Numbered from the stretch's first letter, positions 33,811 through 46,909 are shown. The stretch: DNA of 64,000 bases from Capsulimonas corticalis (GCF_003574315.2 NZ_AP025739.1:6200001-6264000), one strand, 5' to 3'. Translations and numbers: made by a program. The notes: generated by a model from the letters alone, not told the origin.

Positions 33811-34512
33811 ATGAACCCCACGCACGCCATTCCCTGGCTCGTCTTTTCCTGGGGCCTAGCCGGCGGATTCACCCACTGCATCGGCATGTGCGGCGTCTTT
33901 GTCGCCGCTTACTCCGGCCTCTCTTCCCAGGGCTCCGCGCGCCGCTTCGTCCATCCCGAACGCCACGTACTGTTCCACGGTGGGCGCATGCTCTCCCTGG
34001 TCACCCTGGGAGCGATCGGCGGTCTCGTTGGCGACATCACGCACCAGTGGGCGTTCGCGCAGGGGGCGATCAGCCTCGTCGCCGGAGTCTTGCTCGTCGG
34101 TCTCGCTCTTGGCTTCGCCGGAATTATTCCGTGGATGCGTATCCCCGAACCCGACGTCCTGGGTGCGGGCGGCGGCTTCGGCCGTAAGCTGTTCGTGCGC
34201 GTCCTGAAGTCTCAGAACGTATGGAAGCCATTGATGATCGGCCTCTTCGTTGGCCTGCTCCCCTGCGGCCTCACCTACCAAGCCCTGCTGCTCGGCGCGC
34301 TTTCCCAGGGCCCCGCCCAGGGCGCGCTCACGATGGCCCTCTTCTGCCTCGGCACCATCCCCGGCCTGCTCACCCTCGGCCTGTTCGGCAACGCCATCTT
34401 CGGCGGCCTCCTCACACGCCCAAACTTCCGACTCGGCATGGCCCGCATCTCGTCGGCGCTCATGGCGGCGATGGGCGTCGCCTTTTTAATGCGCGGCTGG
34501 AGCCAGTTTTAA
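33811..34512 (+). CDS. SafE/UreH_2-type membrane protein
   Basis: 233 residues with six hydrophobic helices. GGFTHCIGMCG and LLPCGLTYQAL, each with conserved Cys, mark the sulfite-exporter TauE/SafE-like UreH_2 family, related to the DsbD core and often found with FixH/YtkA genes in cytochrome oxidase copper insertion. Here it ends the feo operon. The Cys motifs suggest metal handling or electron relay across the membrane; substrate unknown. Confidence 0.85.
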   Translation: MNPTHAIPWLVFSWGLAGGFTHCIGMCGVFVAAYSGLSSQGSARRFVHPERHVLFHGGRMLSLVTLGAIGGLVGDITHQWAFAQGAISLVAGVLLVGLALGFAGIIPWMRIPEPDVLGAGGGFGRKLFVRVLKSQNVWKPLMIGLFVGLLPCGLTYQALLLGALSQGPAQGALTMALFCLGTIPGLLTLGLFGNAIFGGLLTRPNFRLGMARISSALMAAMGVAFLMRGWSQF

Positions 34513-34592
34513 GCGCTCACAGAAAACCCTCCACGGCGCTTCGCACACAGTCGCGTAAAACTCTTCTCAACGAATGGAACTTTCTCTATCAC

Positions 34593-34619
34593 TTGTTTGC
34601 TCCTGCAAGTGGCAAACAA
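34593..34619. promoter_or_regulatory. Inverted repeat upstream of the Met/His-rich gene
   Basis: TTGTTTGC (34593-34600) and GCAAACAA (34612-34619), perfect eight-base arms around 11 bases, 39 nt before the start. No T-run follows, so a regulator site is more likely than a terminator. Confidence 0.4.
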
Positions 34620-34657
34620 ATTTCACCTGCCGACCAGACACCTTGGAGGACCTTTCC

Positions 34658-34927
34658 ATGAACAACAAGATCGCCGCAATTGCGGCCGCCGCACTCGCAA
34701 TCGTTGCAATTCAGCCTGTCTTCGCCGCCGATAAGATGATGGATAAAAAGATGAGCGATCATAAGATGAGCCATAAAATGAAGGGCCATCATATGATGGG
34801 ACACAAGATGTCCGATCACAAGATGATGGATCATAAAATGGCGGACCATAAGATGATGGACAAAAAAATGGGCGGCGAGAAGATGGACCACATGGGTGGC
34901 GATAAGAAAATGGACGGCAAGATGTAG
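34658..34927 (+). CDS. Exported Met/His/Lys-rich repeat protein
   Basis: 89 residues. A signal peptide (1-24) is followed by a mature part of 65 residues that contains 18 Met, 9 His, 16 Lys and 10 Asp and no Cys. The repeat unit is roughly (M)-x-D-H-K-M. Such Met/His patterns are known in copper- and silver-binding periplasmic proteins, so metal binding or buffering is the likely function; this is inference. GGAGG is eight bases before ATG 34658. It lies just downstream of the iron cluster but has its own leader with an inverted repeat and its own terminator. Confidence 0.82.
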   Translation: MNNKIAAIAAAALAIVAIQPVFAADKMMDKKMSDHKMSHKMKGHHMMGHKMSDHKMMDHKMADHKMMDKKMGGEKMDHMGGDKKMDGKM

Positions 34928-34944
34928 TCCTTTTTGAGGATGCG

Positions 34945-34982
34945 ATGGGGGCGGACGCATTGCGTCCGCCCCCGTCTTTTTG
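34945..34982 (+). terminator. Terminator of the Met/His-rich gene
   Basis: Stem GGGGGCGGACGCA / TGCGTCCGCCCCC followed by GTCTTTTT. Confidence 0.88.
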
Positions 34983-35028
34983 GGAAAAGAGGTATACTAA
35001 GGCCTATCAGCAGGAGGAATTGCAGTCT

Positions 35029-35577
35029 TTGAAACCATCCACGCTCACATCCGAGCAGAAGCGGGACATTATTGTCGCCGCCGCCGAAGACAAAAAAGCG
35101 AACTATATGACGGAGATCGATCTGCGCGGCAAGACGCTGATCGCCGACTTCTTCATCATCTGTTCGGGAACGTCTAACATCCATATCCGATCCATCTCGG
35201 ACGGCGTTATCGAATCCATGGAAGAGCATGGCATTCGGGCGCATCGCACGGAAGGCTATTCCGAGGCGACCTGGATCGTCGTCGACTACGGCGATGTGAT
35301 CCTTCACGTCATGTCCGAAGATGAGCGCGATCGCTATAAGCTTGAGAAACTCTGGACCCGCGAAGTCGTCGCCGACTCCACAGGCGCCACCATTCTGCCT
35401 ATCTCCGCCGCACTGCCCGATGACGAGCACGCCGGCTTGACGCTTGATGAAGATGACGAAGATACGGACGAAGAAGACGGCGACGAAGATCTGGACGGCG
35501 ATGACGAAGACGATCAAGCCGAACTGACCGCGCTCGACTCGGACGAAGAGGACCACAAGGATGGCGCCCGCGCCTAA
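35029..35577 (+). CDS. rsfS: Ribosomal silencing factor RsfS with acidic tail
   Basis: 182 residues. The first 115 match RsfS/RsfA (LRGKTLIADFFIICSGTSN, EGYSEATWIVVDYGDVILHV, YKLEKLW), which binds L14 and keeps subunits apart in starvation. The last 55 residues, 29 of them Asp or Glu, form an acidic tail that the family normally lacks. The TTG start at 35029 follows AGGAGG; an in-frame ATG at 34945 lies within the preceding terminator, so it is excluded. A -10-like TATACT stands at about 34993. The stop region overlaps the next gene by 17 nt. Confidence 0.9.
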   Translation: MKPSTLTSEQKRDIIVAAAEDKKANYMTEIDLRGKTLIADFFIICSGTSNIHIRSISDGVIESMEEHGIRAHRTEGYSEATWIVVDYGDVILHVMSEDERDRYKLEKLWTREVVADSTGATILPISAALPDDEHAGLTLDEDDEDTDEEDGDEDLDGDDEDDQAELTALDSDEEDHKDGARA

Positions 35578-36295
35578 CGACGACATCAGCGTGGAGCCCG
35601 TCTCCGGCGACTCCTCGGCGCCCTCGGACGCCTCGTCCCCTCTCTCAAATCCGGACACAGGTTCGGCGGTCGAACCCGCCGCGCCGCTGTCACGCGTTGC
35701 GATCGAGCAAAAGCTGACCGCCGCCGGCGTCAACCTGCGGCGTGGACGCGCCGACGAAGCGCGCCGCGATGTCGACGAGGTTCTGGCGGCTCAGCCCCGC
35801 TACGCGCCGGCGCATGAGATTCTGGGCGATGTGGAAGCGCATCTGGGACGGTACGCCGAGGCGTGCGCGGCTTACCGCGCCGCGCTGAAGCTGGAGCCGG
35901 GACGACCGACCGCCGAGCTGAAGCTGGGGCGCACGGCCCTGCGCGCCACCGAAGCGATGGGCGGTTTTCAAACCCTGTCCGAAACGCGCGGCGCGCCGCG
36001 CGCAGGCAAGGGCGTCGCCGGGTTCGCTTCGGCGGTGCTGCCCGGCCTCGGCCAGATCATGCGGGGCGCTTACGTCAAAGGCGCGGTCATGCTGGGCGTC
36101 TACTGCCTGTCGAATTTTCTGATTCTCTGCCTGCCGGAAACCAAGGATATGCTGCGTGATGTCAGCGGCCTTCTCGCGCCCAACCACAGTTCGGGCGGAG
36201 GGGCGCAGATCGGCGGTCTGTTCTGGTTTCTCTCGTTTGTCTCAACCATCGATTGGCTTTACGCCGTGATCGATGTGGCGCTCGCAAAAGACTGA
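35561..36295 (+). CDS. TPR-containing membrane protein
   Basis: 244 residues. A disordered N-terminus (about 1-42) rich in Ser, Pro and acidic residues, two TPR-like repeats (about 45-125) and a C-terminal membrane region with two to three helices (about 148-240). Glycine-rich VLPGLGQIMRGAYVKGAVML resembles small membrane assembly domains of the TM2/DUF5683 kind. Function unknown. It starts within the rsfS reading frame, so it is translationally coupled to it. Confidence 0.75.
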   Translation: MAPAPNDDISVEPVSGDSSAPSDASSPLSNPDTGSAVEPAAPLSRVAIEQKLTAAGVNLRRGRADEARRDVDEVLAAQPRYAPAHEILGDVEAHLGRYAEACAAYRAALKLEPGRPTAELKLGRTALRATEAMGGFQTLSETRGAPRAGKGVAGFASAVLPGLGQIMRGAYVKGAVMLGVYCLSNFLILCLPETKDMLRDVSGLLAPNHSSGGGAQIGGLFWFLSFVSTIDWLYAVIDVALAKD

Positions 36296-36395
36296 AACAA
36301 ACACCCCAATCCTTTCTCTAAAGAAGCGTCACCCGTTTTGCGCGCAGCACAGCGAACGACCGATTACCCTCAGCAACAGGAGCTTGTCTATAGTG

Positions 36396-37229
36396 ATGCA
36401 GAAAAACACACGCCGCGCGATGGCCGGATGGATTCTCGCGGCGACGGCGGCGCTCGCGGGATGCGGCGGCTCCAGCGGAACAAAACCATCGGGGCATATT
36501 CGCGCCGTGGATGTCGCGACGAATACCGTGGACCCCTCGAATAACAACGACGACGGCAGCGTTCTGGTCAATGGCGCCAGCAGCACTATCGAATCCCACT
36601 ACGGCGTCGCATCGCCGTATCTTTATGTGGAAGCAGGCAACTCCAGTTTCCAGGGAACGGCAACGACGCTGGCTCTTCCGTCTTACAGCGTGACCACGAA
36701 CGGAGCGACGACGACCACCGCCGCCACCGCCCCGCTGACCACGAAGAACCTTTCCGACGGCCAAGTTTATACGGCTTACCTGATCGGTCGCCGAGATGTG
36801 GCGAACCCGCTCAACGCCGACTTCTCGGATTTGGATAACCTTCACTTCCTGAACGTCATCGTGCTGCAGGATAACCAGGCGGCGCCGCCGTCCGGCGATG
36901 CGAATGTCCGCGTGCTCGTCGCCGGCCCAGACGTACCCGCAGTTGATATCCACGTCGACAATTCCGTTCCCTCGGCGCTGACGAACCTCAAGTACGATCC
37001 CGCCGGCACGGCCACCAGCGATGTGAACGTTCCCGCCGGCGCGGCGACCTTCAGCGTCAACGCCACCGGGACCAGCAACGTGATCGTTCCCACCCAAACG
37101 CTCACACTCGTTGCCGGCAAATCGTATACGCTCGTCGTCACCGAACCCACCGGCGCGGCCGTGACGGGCGTTACTCCCGCCACCCCGCCCGTTGTGACAA
37201 CCTACGGCCTGGCGCTGGTTCCGAACTAG
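36396..37229 (+). CDS. DUF4397-type lipoprotein, copy 1
   Basis: 277 residues. The lipobox LAGC precedes a GGSS linker. Two repeats of beta-rich Ig-like sequence follow (IRAVDVATNTVD, VRVLVAGPDVPAVDIHVDN), the DUF4397 pattern of cell-surface proteins. CAGGAG lies 13 nt before ATG 36396, with a GTG immediately upstream as an alternative. It is followed by a terminator and then a paralogue. Confidence 0.8.
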   Translation: MQKNTRRAMAGWILAATAALAGCGGSSGTKPSGHIRAVDVATNTVDPSNNNDDGSVLVNGASSTIESHYGVASPYLYVEAGNSSFQGTATTLALPSYSVTTNGATTTTAATAPLTTKNLSDGQVYTAYLIGRRDVANPLNADFSDLDNLHFLNVIVLQDNQAAPPSGDANVRVLVAGPDVPAVDIHVDNSVPSALTNLKYDPAGTATSDVNVPAGAATFSVNATGTSNVIVPTQTLTLVAGKSYTLVVTEPTGAAVTGVTPATPPVVTTYGLALVPN

Positions 37230-37238
37230 AACAAACAA

Positions 37239-37284
37239 GCCGGCGTCCTGGCTCCAATCTACGGAATCAGGACGCCGGCGTTTC
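37239..37284 (+). terminator. Terminator between the two DUF4397 genes
   Basis: Stem GCCGGCGTCCTG / CAGGACGCCGGC with a 17-nt loop, followed by GTTTC. Confidence 0.75.
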
Positions 37285-37335
37285 TGTGACAGGCGCGATA
37301 ATTTTAAAGACCATTAAGGAGCCTGTCAAAAAGCA

Positions 37336-38205
37336 ATGCGGAAAATTATTTGCACCGCAATTTCCGGAATGATTTGCACTTCAGCGGCGCTGTCGGGGTG
37401 CGGCGGCAGTTCAGAGAATTCCTCCCCAAGTGCGCAAATCCGAGCGGTTGATGTTGCCGTCAACACCGTGGACTCGACGAAAAATAATCAAGATACTGGT
37501 TCGGTTCTTATCAACGGGGCTAATATAGGCTCTGGGCAATACGGAGTCCCAACAGAGTATCGGCCATTTCCGACTGAGCATGTGCAATTTCAGGCGAAAA
37601 CAACACTTCCTCTTCCCGTGAAACAAACAGCAGGGAGCGACATAGCGACGACAATTACACCGATTGTCAGCACTATGAATTTAACGCCAGGGCAGCGTTA
37701 TACAGCATTCCTGACGGGACAGCGAGATATTATCGATCCTTCCGGCCAAATATACGATGGTCCCGCTGTGGATTACTTCAGTTTTCTGAACATCTTTGTG
37801 CTGGCGGATGACCAACCGGCGCCGCCGCCAGGACAAGCCACGGTGCGAGTGCTCGTCGCCGGCGCCATGGGCGTCGTCAATGTTGCTGTTAACGGCTCAG
37901 TTCCCGTAGCATTTCAAAATCTGTATTACAGCACTCCTAATGTCCCTTATCCAGGCGGGTTCTCCCCGCCTGCTGGGACGGCCTCTGTATCCAGCAATAT
38001 CTTTCTCGGCGCAGGAACCGTGTCCATACAAGTTGACGACTTAATTTCGAATCAGCCGATCATTCCGACAACTCCAATCACACTGGCCGCTGGCGCAAAA
38101 TACACGCTTGTCGTTACCAAGCCAACCTCGGCTCCGTATATCAATAATTCCCCGGTAGTGCCGCCAGTCACGACGACGTACGCGTTAAAATTGGTTAAAA
38201 ATTAA
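37336..38205 (+). CDS. DUF4397-type lipoprotein, copy 2
   Basis: 289 residues, a diverged paralogue of the upstream gene: lipobox SGCG, IRAVDVAVNTVD, VRVLVAGAMGVVNVAVNG and the shared C-terminal TLVVTKPT-TTYALKLV pattern. It is clearly less GC-rich than copy 1, with many AT-ending codons, so the pair either diverged long ago or one was acquired. No own promoter was found. Confidence 0.78.
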   Translation: MRKIICTAISGMICTSAALSGCGGSSENSSPSAQIRAVDVAVNTVDSTKNNQDTGSVLINGANIGSGQYGVPTEYRPFPTEHVQFQAKTTLPLPVKQTAGSDIATTITPIVSTMNLTPGQRYTAFLTGQRDIIDPSGQIYDGPAVDYFSFLNIFVLADDQPAPPPGQATVRVLVAGAMGVVNVAVNGSVPVAFQNLYYSTPNVPYPGGFSPPAGTASVSSNIFLGAGTVSIQVDDLISNQPIIPTTPITLAAGAKYTLVVTKPTSAPYINNSPVVPPVTTTYALKLVKN

Positions 38206-38269
38206 CGGACGCCTAATGTTACAACGCTGCTTCTCAAATTCTGGAAAAGAGCGTGATGAGCTTTCTGCA

Positions 38270-41377
<3,108 letters not shown>

Positions 41378-41534
41378 CAAATTCCACGCTCGATTTAAGG
41401 AAGAAACACGAGCGTCCTATTTTGAATTCTCGGGTTATCTCTGCCCGCTCCTCAGGGAAAACGCCCATATGCAAAGGAATGTGAGAAAACGAAAAATTCT
41501 GGGAACACTTTTTGAGAGAAAACCGTTAAGAGTA

Positions 41535-41563
41535 TTGACAGCAAGACACTCAAGAGATATAAT
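41535..41563 (+). promoter_or_regulatory. Consensus sigma-70 promoter of dnaK
   Basis: TTGACA (41535-41540), 17-nt spacer, TATAAT (41558-41563), 57 nt before the start. No CIRCE element (TTAGCACTC-N9-GAGTGCTAA) is present. Confidence 0.9.
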
Positions 41564-41617
41564 AAACCCGTTACAAGATTTTACAGTGGCGGGATCAGAT
41601 AGAGGAGGCGGAATTAG

Positions 41618-43462
<1,845 letters not shown>

Positions 43463-43470
43463 GGGACGGA

Positions 43471-43606
43471 GCCCTCACCCCCCCCGGCCCCCTCTCCCAA
43501 TTCTGGGAGAGGGGGAGTCAGAGTTTTTGAGTTTTTGGATCATTGATCCAAATCTTAACCCTCGCCCAGAATTGGGAGAGGGTGGCCCGAAGGGCCGGGT
43601 GAGGGC
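43471..43606. repeat. Palindromic intergenic repeat, copy A
   Basis: About 136 bp between dnaK and hsp20. The ends are near-inverse: GCCCTCACCC at the left and GGGTGAGGGC at the right. Inside are CCCTCTCCCAATTCTGGGAGAGGG, split here as CCCTCTCCC and GGGAGAGGG arms, a TTGGATCATTGATCCAA core and a second arm pair with GGCCCGAAGGGCC. The same plan occurs at copies B-E. Confidence 0.85.
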
Positions 43607-43650
43607 CGCCTAATTATCATCACCAAAACACATCAGAGGAGAGATTAACC

Positions 43651-44100
43651 ATGGCCAACATCGTTCGTTTCGACCCCTTTGAAGATTTGAATCGTCTTCA
43701 GCGCGAAGTCAATCGCTTGTTTGAAGACAATTCGCGCAGCGGCCGAGGAACGGAAACCGCAGCGGCTCGCACCTGGGCGCCGTCGGTCGATATTCTGGAG
43801 GATGGGAACGAGATCGTCGTTATCGCCGATCTGCCGGGCCTTCGCCAGGAAGATATCGACATCGAGCTGACCGGAGAGACGCTCACGATCAAGGGCGAGC
43901 GCAAGTTTGAGGATACGCAGCGCAAGGACCGTTATGTCCGAGTCGAACGCTCGTATGGAACGTTCCAGCGCTCCTTCACCATCGTCGCGCCAGTCCAGCA
44001 CGATGGCGTGAAGGCGTCTTACAAAGACGGGATCCTGGAAGTGCATCTGCCGAAGTCCGAGGAAACCAAACCAAAGAAGGTTCAGGTCTCTGCGGGATAA
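43651..44100 (+). CDS. Hsp20/alpha-crystallin small heat shock protein
   Basis: 149 residues, the usual size. The alpha-crystallin domain (about 45-140) contains VVIADLPGLRQEDIDIEL, GERKFE, VERSYGTFQRSF and KDGILEVHLPK. It holds unfolding proteins in a foldable state and so fits beside dnaK. GAGGAGAG precedes the ATG at 43651. A strong terminator follows. Confidence 0.95.
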   Translation: MANIVRFDPFEDLNRLQREVNRLFEDNSRSGRGTETAAARTWAPSVDILEDGNEIVVIADLPGLRQEDIDIELTGETLTIKGERKFEDTQRKDRYVRVERSYGTFQRSFTIVAPVQHDGVKASYKDGILEVHLPKSEETKPKKVQVSAG

Positions 44101-44125
44101 GCGGCGAGCCATCCTCACGCAAGGG

Positions 44126-44157
44126 AGCCGGGGCGCAGCGCGCCCCGGCTTTTTTTG
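44126..44157 (+). terminator. Terminator of hsp20
   Basis: Stem AGCCGGGGCGC / GCGCCCCGGCT with seven T residues. Confidence 0.9.
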
Positions 44158-44199
44158 CGCCGCAGCGGCTGACGGCCGCCCAATCCGCCGATCCGGGGA

Positions 44200-44231
44200 T
44201 TGACTTGCGAATAGGAATATGTCACTATAAT
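44200..44231 (+). promoter_or_regulatory. Possible promoter region of the desaturase gene
   Basis: TTGACT (44200-44205) and TATAAT (44226-44231) with a long 20-nt spacer; a second TATAAT is at 44319-44324. The whole 311-nt gap 44158-44469 has no gene; its 3' half (44340-44460) has several short complementary segments that may fold, but no known RNA family was recognised. Confidence 0.4.
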
Positions 44232-44469
44232 TTCCGACAGTGTTCATCGGAGATTCGGGATTTCCGAGCTGATTTCCGCCGCCAAACGCCGAAATGGGTG
44301 AAATGCCGCGAAATCGGATATAATCTTTCATCCATTCATAGCAATCTGAAAAGATTTTTGCGCAAACCGGAAGTGCGGCCTTGGCATACAAACGCTCTTC
44401 ATGCAGCGCCGTAAGCGACGATGGCATGGACCGCTGCCGCAAAACCAAAGGACTAAGTAGAATTCACCC

Positions 44470-45588
44470 ATGACGGTCATCCCCCCCTTGAGCAATGGCA
44501 ATCTCCGCGAGGCGGTTCTTCCGCCCGATATGCTAACCGACGCGCCCCTCAACTGCCCCGTAACGCTGCTGAGCAGCGAGGAGCGTCACCGCCTGATCGA
44601 GCGTGCGTTTCTGGGCCTGTACCGCTGGTATGTGGACCGCTCGCAGCGGCTGCGCAACTGGAACCCGGACACCTCGTTCGCATGGCGGGATATGCGCACG
44701 GATCACACCGAAGACGTCGTACAGCTGATCGAAGGATACTTCGCCGTCGAGCAATACGCCCCGGATTACACCAGCGAGATCCTGCGCGTCGTCCGCCGCT
44801 CCAACGGCCGCTCCAACTTCCAGCTTCGCTGGGGCGCCGAGGAAGAGCGACACGGCGACACCTGGGAAAACGCCCTGCTCTTTTCGCGCGGGCGCACTCC
44901 GGCGCAGATCGAGCATTACAAGTGGCAGCTGCGCGTAAACAACTGGACGCTCCCGTGGGATGATGCGCTGCACATGCTGGTCTACACGGTGTTCCAGGAG
45001 CGGGCCACGCAGGTCAACTACCTGAAGTTCGCCGAGATCGCCCGGGGCGAGTCCGATACGCCCGCCTTCGCCGGCGCTCCAGACCCCGTCCTGGCCCGCG
45101 CCTGCTCGATGCTCGCCGTGGACGAAGCCGCCCACTACGCCTTCTTCCTCGAAGGCGCGCGCCTGTTTCTCTATTACTTCCCGGAAGAGACCCTCGGAGC
45201 GATCCACGACGTCATCACGCACTTCGCGATGCCGGCGCAGGACATCATCCCGAACTGGCCGGTGGTCGCCGAGACGATCTACCGCGCCGGCACTTATGGG
45301 CCGCGCATCTTCCAGCGCGACGTAATCGCCCCGGTCCTTGAGAACCTGACTGTCGCCGGCCGCAAGGCCCTGGACTCCGGCCTCAAGCACGCCCGCGCGA
45401 TCCCCGATCCTAATGGCAACATGCGTCTGACAGCCCTCTGGGACACCTTTGACGCCGGCGAAGCCGAGCGCAACGTCATCCGCCTACACGACAAAATCAC
45501 CGACTTCGAAGGCAGCATGGGCCGCGCCGAAATCGATCCCTTTCTGTTCCAATCGAATCCGGACTGGCAGGCGAAGACGAAAGAGTAG
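44470..45588 (+). CDS. Acyl-ACP desaturase-like di-iron protein
   Basis: 372 residues of the stearoyl-ACP desaturase (ferritin-like) family, which puts a double bond into acyl chains on ACP. Di-iron ligands are visible: an early TEDVVQLIEGYFAVEQ helix, EERH at 125-128 (ExxH), FQERATQ around Glu177 and DEAAH at 218-222. In bacteria such enzymes tune membrane fluidity or make special lipids. The upstream leader is long (about 140-240 nt from the likely starts). A short GC hairpin (45598-45619) follows. The electron donor is not nearby. Confidence 0.9.
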   Translation: MTVIPPLSNGNLREAVLPPDMLTDAPLNCPVTLLSSEERHRLIERAFLGLYRWYVDRSQRLRNWNPDTSFAWRDMRTDHTEDVVQLIEGYFAVEQYAPDYTSEILRVVRRSNGRSNFQLRWGAEEERHGDTWENALLFSRGRTPAQIEHYKWQLRVNNWTLPWDDALHMLVYTVFQERATQVNYLKFAEIARGESDTPAFAGAPDPVLARACSMLAVDEAAHYAFFLEGARLFLYYFPEETLGAIHDVITHFAMPAQDIIPNWPVVAETIYRAGTYGPRIFQRDVIAPVLENLTVAGRKALDSGLKHARAIPDPNGNMRLTALWDTFDAGEAERNVIRLHDKITDFEGSMGRAEIDPFLFQSNPDWQAKTKE

Positions 45589-45597
45589 CGACCCACT

Positions 45598-45619
45598 CCC
45601 CCGCGCAAAAGCGCGGGGG
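45598..45619 (+). terminator. Weak hairpin after the desaturase gene
   Basis: CCCCGCGC / GCGCGGGG stem with an AAAA loop, but no T-run follows, so its termination role is uncertain. Confidence 0.4.
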
Positions 45620-45658
45620 AATAGGCCCTGAAAGCGCGCTTCAAATCCTCTCCCCCTA

Positions 45659-45687
45659 TTGACACCCTCGCGAATAGATGCTACAAT
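45659..45687 (+). promoter_or_regulatory. Sigma-70 promoter of the marR-wrbA unit
   Basis: TTGACA (45659-45664), 17-nt spacer, TACAAT (45682-45687). Confidence 0.8.
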
Positions 45688-45696
45688 CCAATATCG

Positions 45697-45708
45697 CTTA
45701 ATATTAAG
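45697..45708. promoter_or_regulatory. Operator palindrome (putative MarR site)
   Basis: CTTAATATTAAG, a perfect 12-bp AT-rich palindrome just after the -10 and 23 nt before the MarR start, the typical position and type of MarR operator. Confidence 0.6.
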
Positions 45709-45730
45709 TGACTGAGATTTAAGCAATACC

Positions 45731-46180
45731 ATGAGAAAATTTGAACCGAACGCCAACGAACGGCTGGCTCTGGGAACTCTAGTGAAGCTGGCGCGCGCCG
45801 AGGAATCGGTGTCGAGTAAATTGCGTGGCGGGATTCTGAACGCCGGCCTCACGGAAAGCCAGTTCGGTGTTTTGGAGGTCCTGTATTTTAAGGGACCGCT
45901 GTGCCAGCGCGCCATTGGCGAGAAGATTTTGAAGACCAGCGGCAACATTACCATGGTCATCGATAACCTGGAGAAGCGCCAGCTGGTGCGCCGAGAGCGC
46001 AGCCAGGAAGATAGGCGTCATGTGACGATCTATCTCACGGAGCAGGGCGAAGCGCTGATCCATGAGATCTTTCCGGGACACGCCGCCGAGGTCCGCAGCA
46101 TTATGCAGGTTTTGACGGAAGACGAACAGCGCGAACTTGGACGTCTTTGCCGCAAACTCGGCAAACAAGAACCCGATTAA
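45731..46180 (+). CDS. MarR-family transcriptional regulator
   Basis: 149 residues with a winged helix-turn-helix at about 50-110 (LTESQFGVLEVLYFKGPLCQ, ITMVIDNLEKRQLVRRERSQEDRRHV), typical of MarR. The palindrome in its promoter suggests it represses itself and the quinone oxidoreductase 95 nt downstream. MarR proteins of this arrangement often sense quinones or oxidants through ligand or Cys chemistry; this one has a single Cys near the dimerisation end and one in the HTH region. Confidence 0.92.
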   Translation: MRKFEPNANERLALGTLVKLARAEESVSSKLRGGILNAGLTESQFGVLEVLYFKGPLCQRAIGEKILKTSGNITMVIDNLEKRQLVRRERSQEDRRHVTIYLTEQGEALIHEIFPGHAAEVRSIMQVLTEDEQRELGRLCRKLGKQEPD

Positions 46181-46275
46181 AATGGGTACGTTATCACTCA
46201 ACATTCACTGAACGAACGCAATATCAACGAAGATTAATAGAATGTCCGATTGCCAGACAACGAAAGGTCACCACC

Positions 46276-46902
46276 ATGAGCCAAGTCAAAGTCCTGATCG
46301 CCTTTTATTCCCGCACGGGAACCACTGAGAAGCTCGCGGAAGCGATTGCGGAAGGCGCGCGCAGCGAAGGCGCGGAAGTCATCCTGCGCCGCGCTCGTGA
46401 AGTCGCTCCGCGCGAAGTGATGGAGAGTGTCGCCGGCTGGGCGGAAAGCGCCGATCGTCAGAACGCGCTCTACGAAGCGCCGACGCCGGACGACGCCGCG
46501 AACGCCGACGCAATCATCCTCGGCACCCCTACCCGCTTCGGCAGCCCGACCTCCGAGATCAAAGCGTATATCGACTCCCTCGGCGGCCTCTGGTTCCAGG
46601 GCAAGCTCGTCGGCAAGGCGGGCGGCGTCTTCACCTCGACCTCGACCACGCACGGCGGCAATGAAACGACGATCCTTTCGCTCTATCCCCCGCTGGCGCA
46701 TCTGGGCCTTATCATCGTCCCGCTTGGCTACAGCGATCCCGCGCTTTTCGCCGCCGGCACGCCTTACGGCGCATCGTCCGTATCCGGCCAGAACGCCGAC
46801 CCGCCGACCGAGCAGGACCTCGCCGTGGCGCGCCACCAGGGCAAGCGCACCGCACAAGTCGCAAAGGCGCTCAAAGCCGCCGGAGAGACGCAGACAGCGT
46901 AA
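46276..46902 (+). CDS. wrbA: WrbA-type NAD(P)H:quinone oxidoreductase
   Basis: 208 residues with a flavodoxin-like fold: FYSRTGTTEKLAEAI binds the FMN phosphate, GTPTRFGSPTSEIKAYID and TSTSTTHGGNETT are the hallmark flavin loops of WrbA. It reduces quinones by two electrons, avoiding semiquinone radicals. AAAGG lies nine bases before ATG 46276. MarR upstream, with the operator, suggests induction by quinone or oxidative stress. A repeat element (copy B) follows. Confidence 0.93.
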   Translation: MSQVKVLIAFYSRTGTTEKLAEAIAEGARSEGAEVILRRAREVAPREVMESVAGWAESADRQNALYEAPTPDDAANADAIILGTPTRFGSPTSEIKAYIDSLGGLWFQGKLVGKAGGVFTSTSTTHGGNETTILSLYPPLAHLGLIIVPLGYSDPALFAAGTPYGASSVSGQNADPPTEQDLAVARHQGKRTAQVAKALKAAGETQTA

Positions 46903-46909
46903 GTTAATG

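Noticed and set aside
44340-44460. Second c-di-GMP or other known riboswitch before the desaturase gene
   Set aside because: Only scattered resemblances (CGCAAA, GATGGCAT); the ordered conserved blocks of GEMM and other classes I know are missing.
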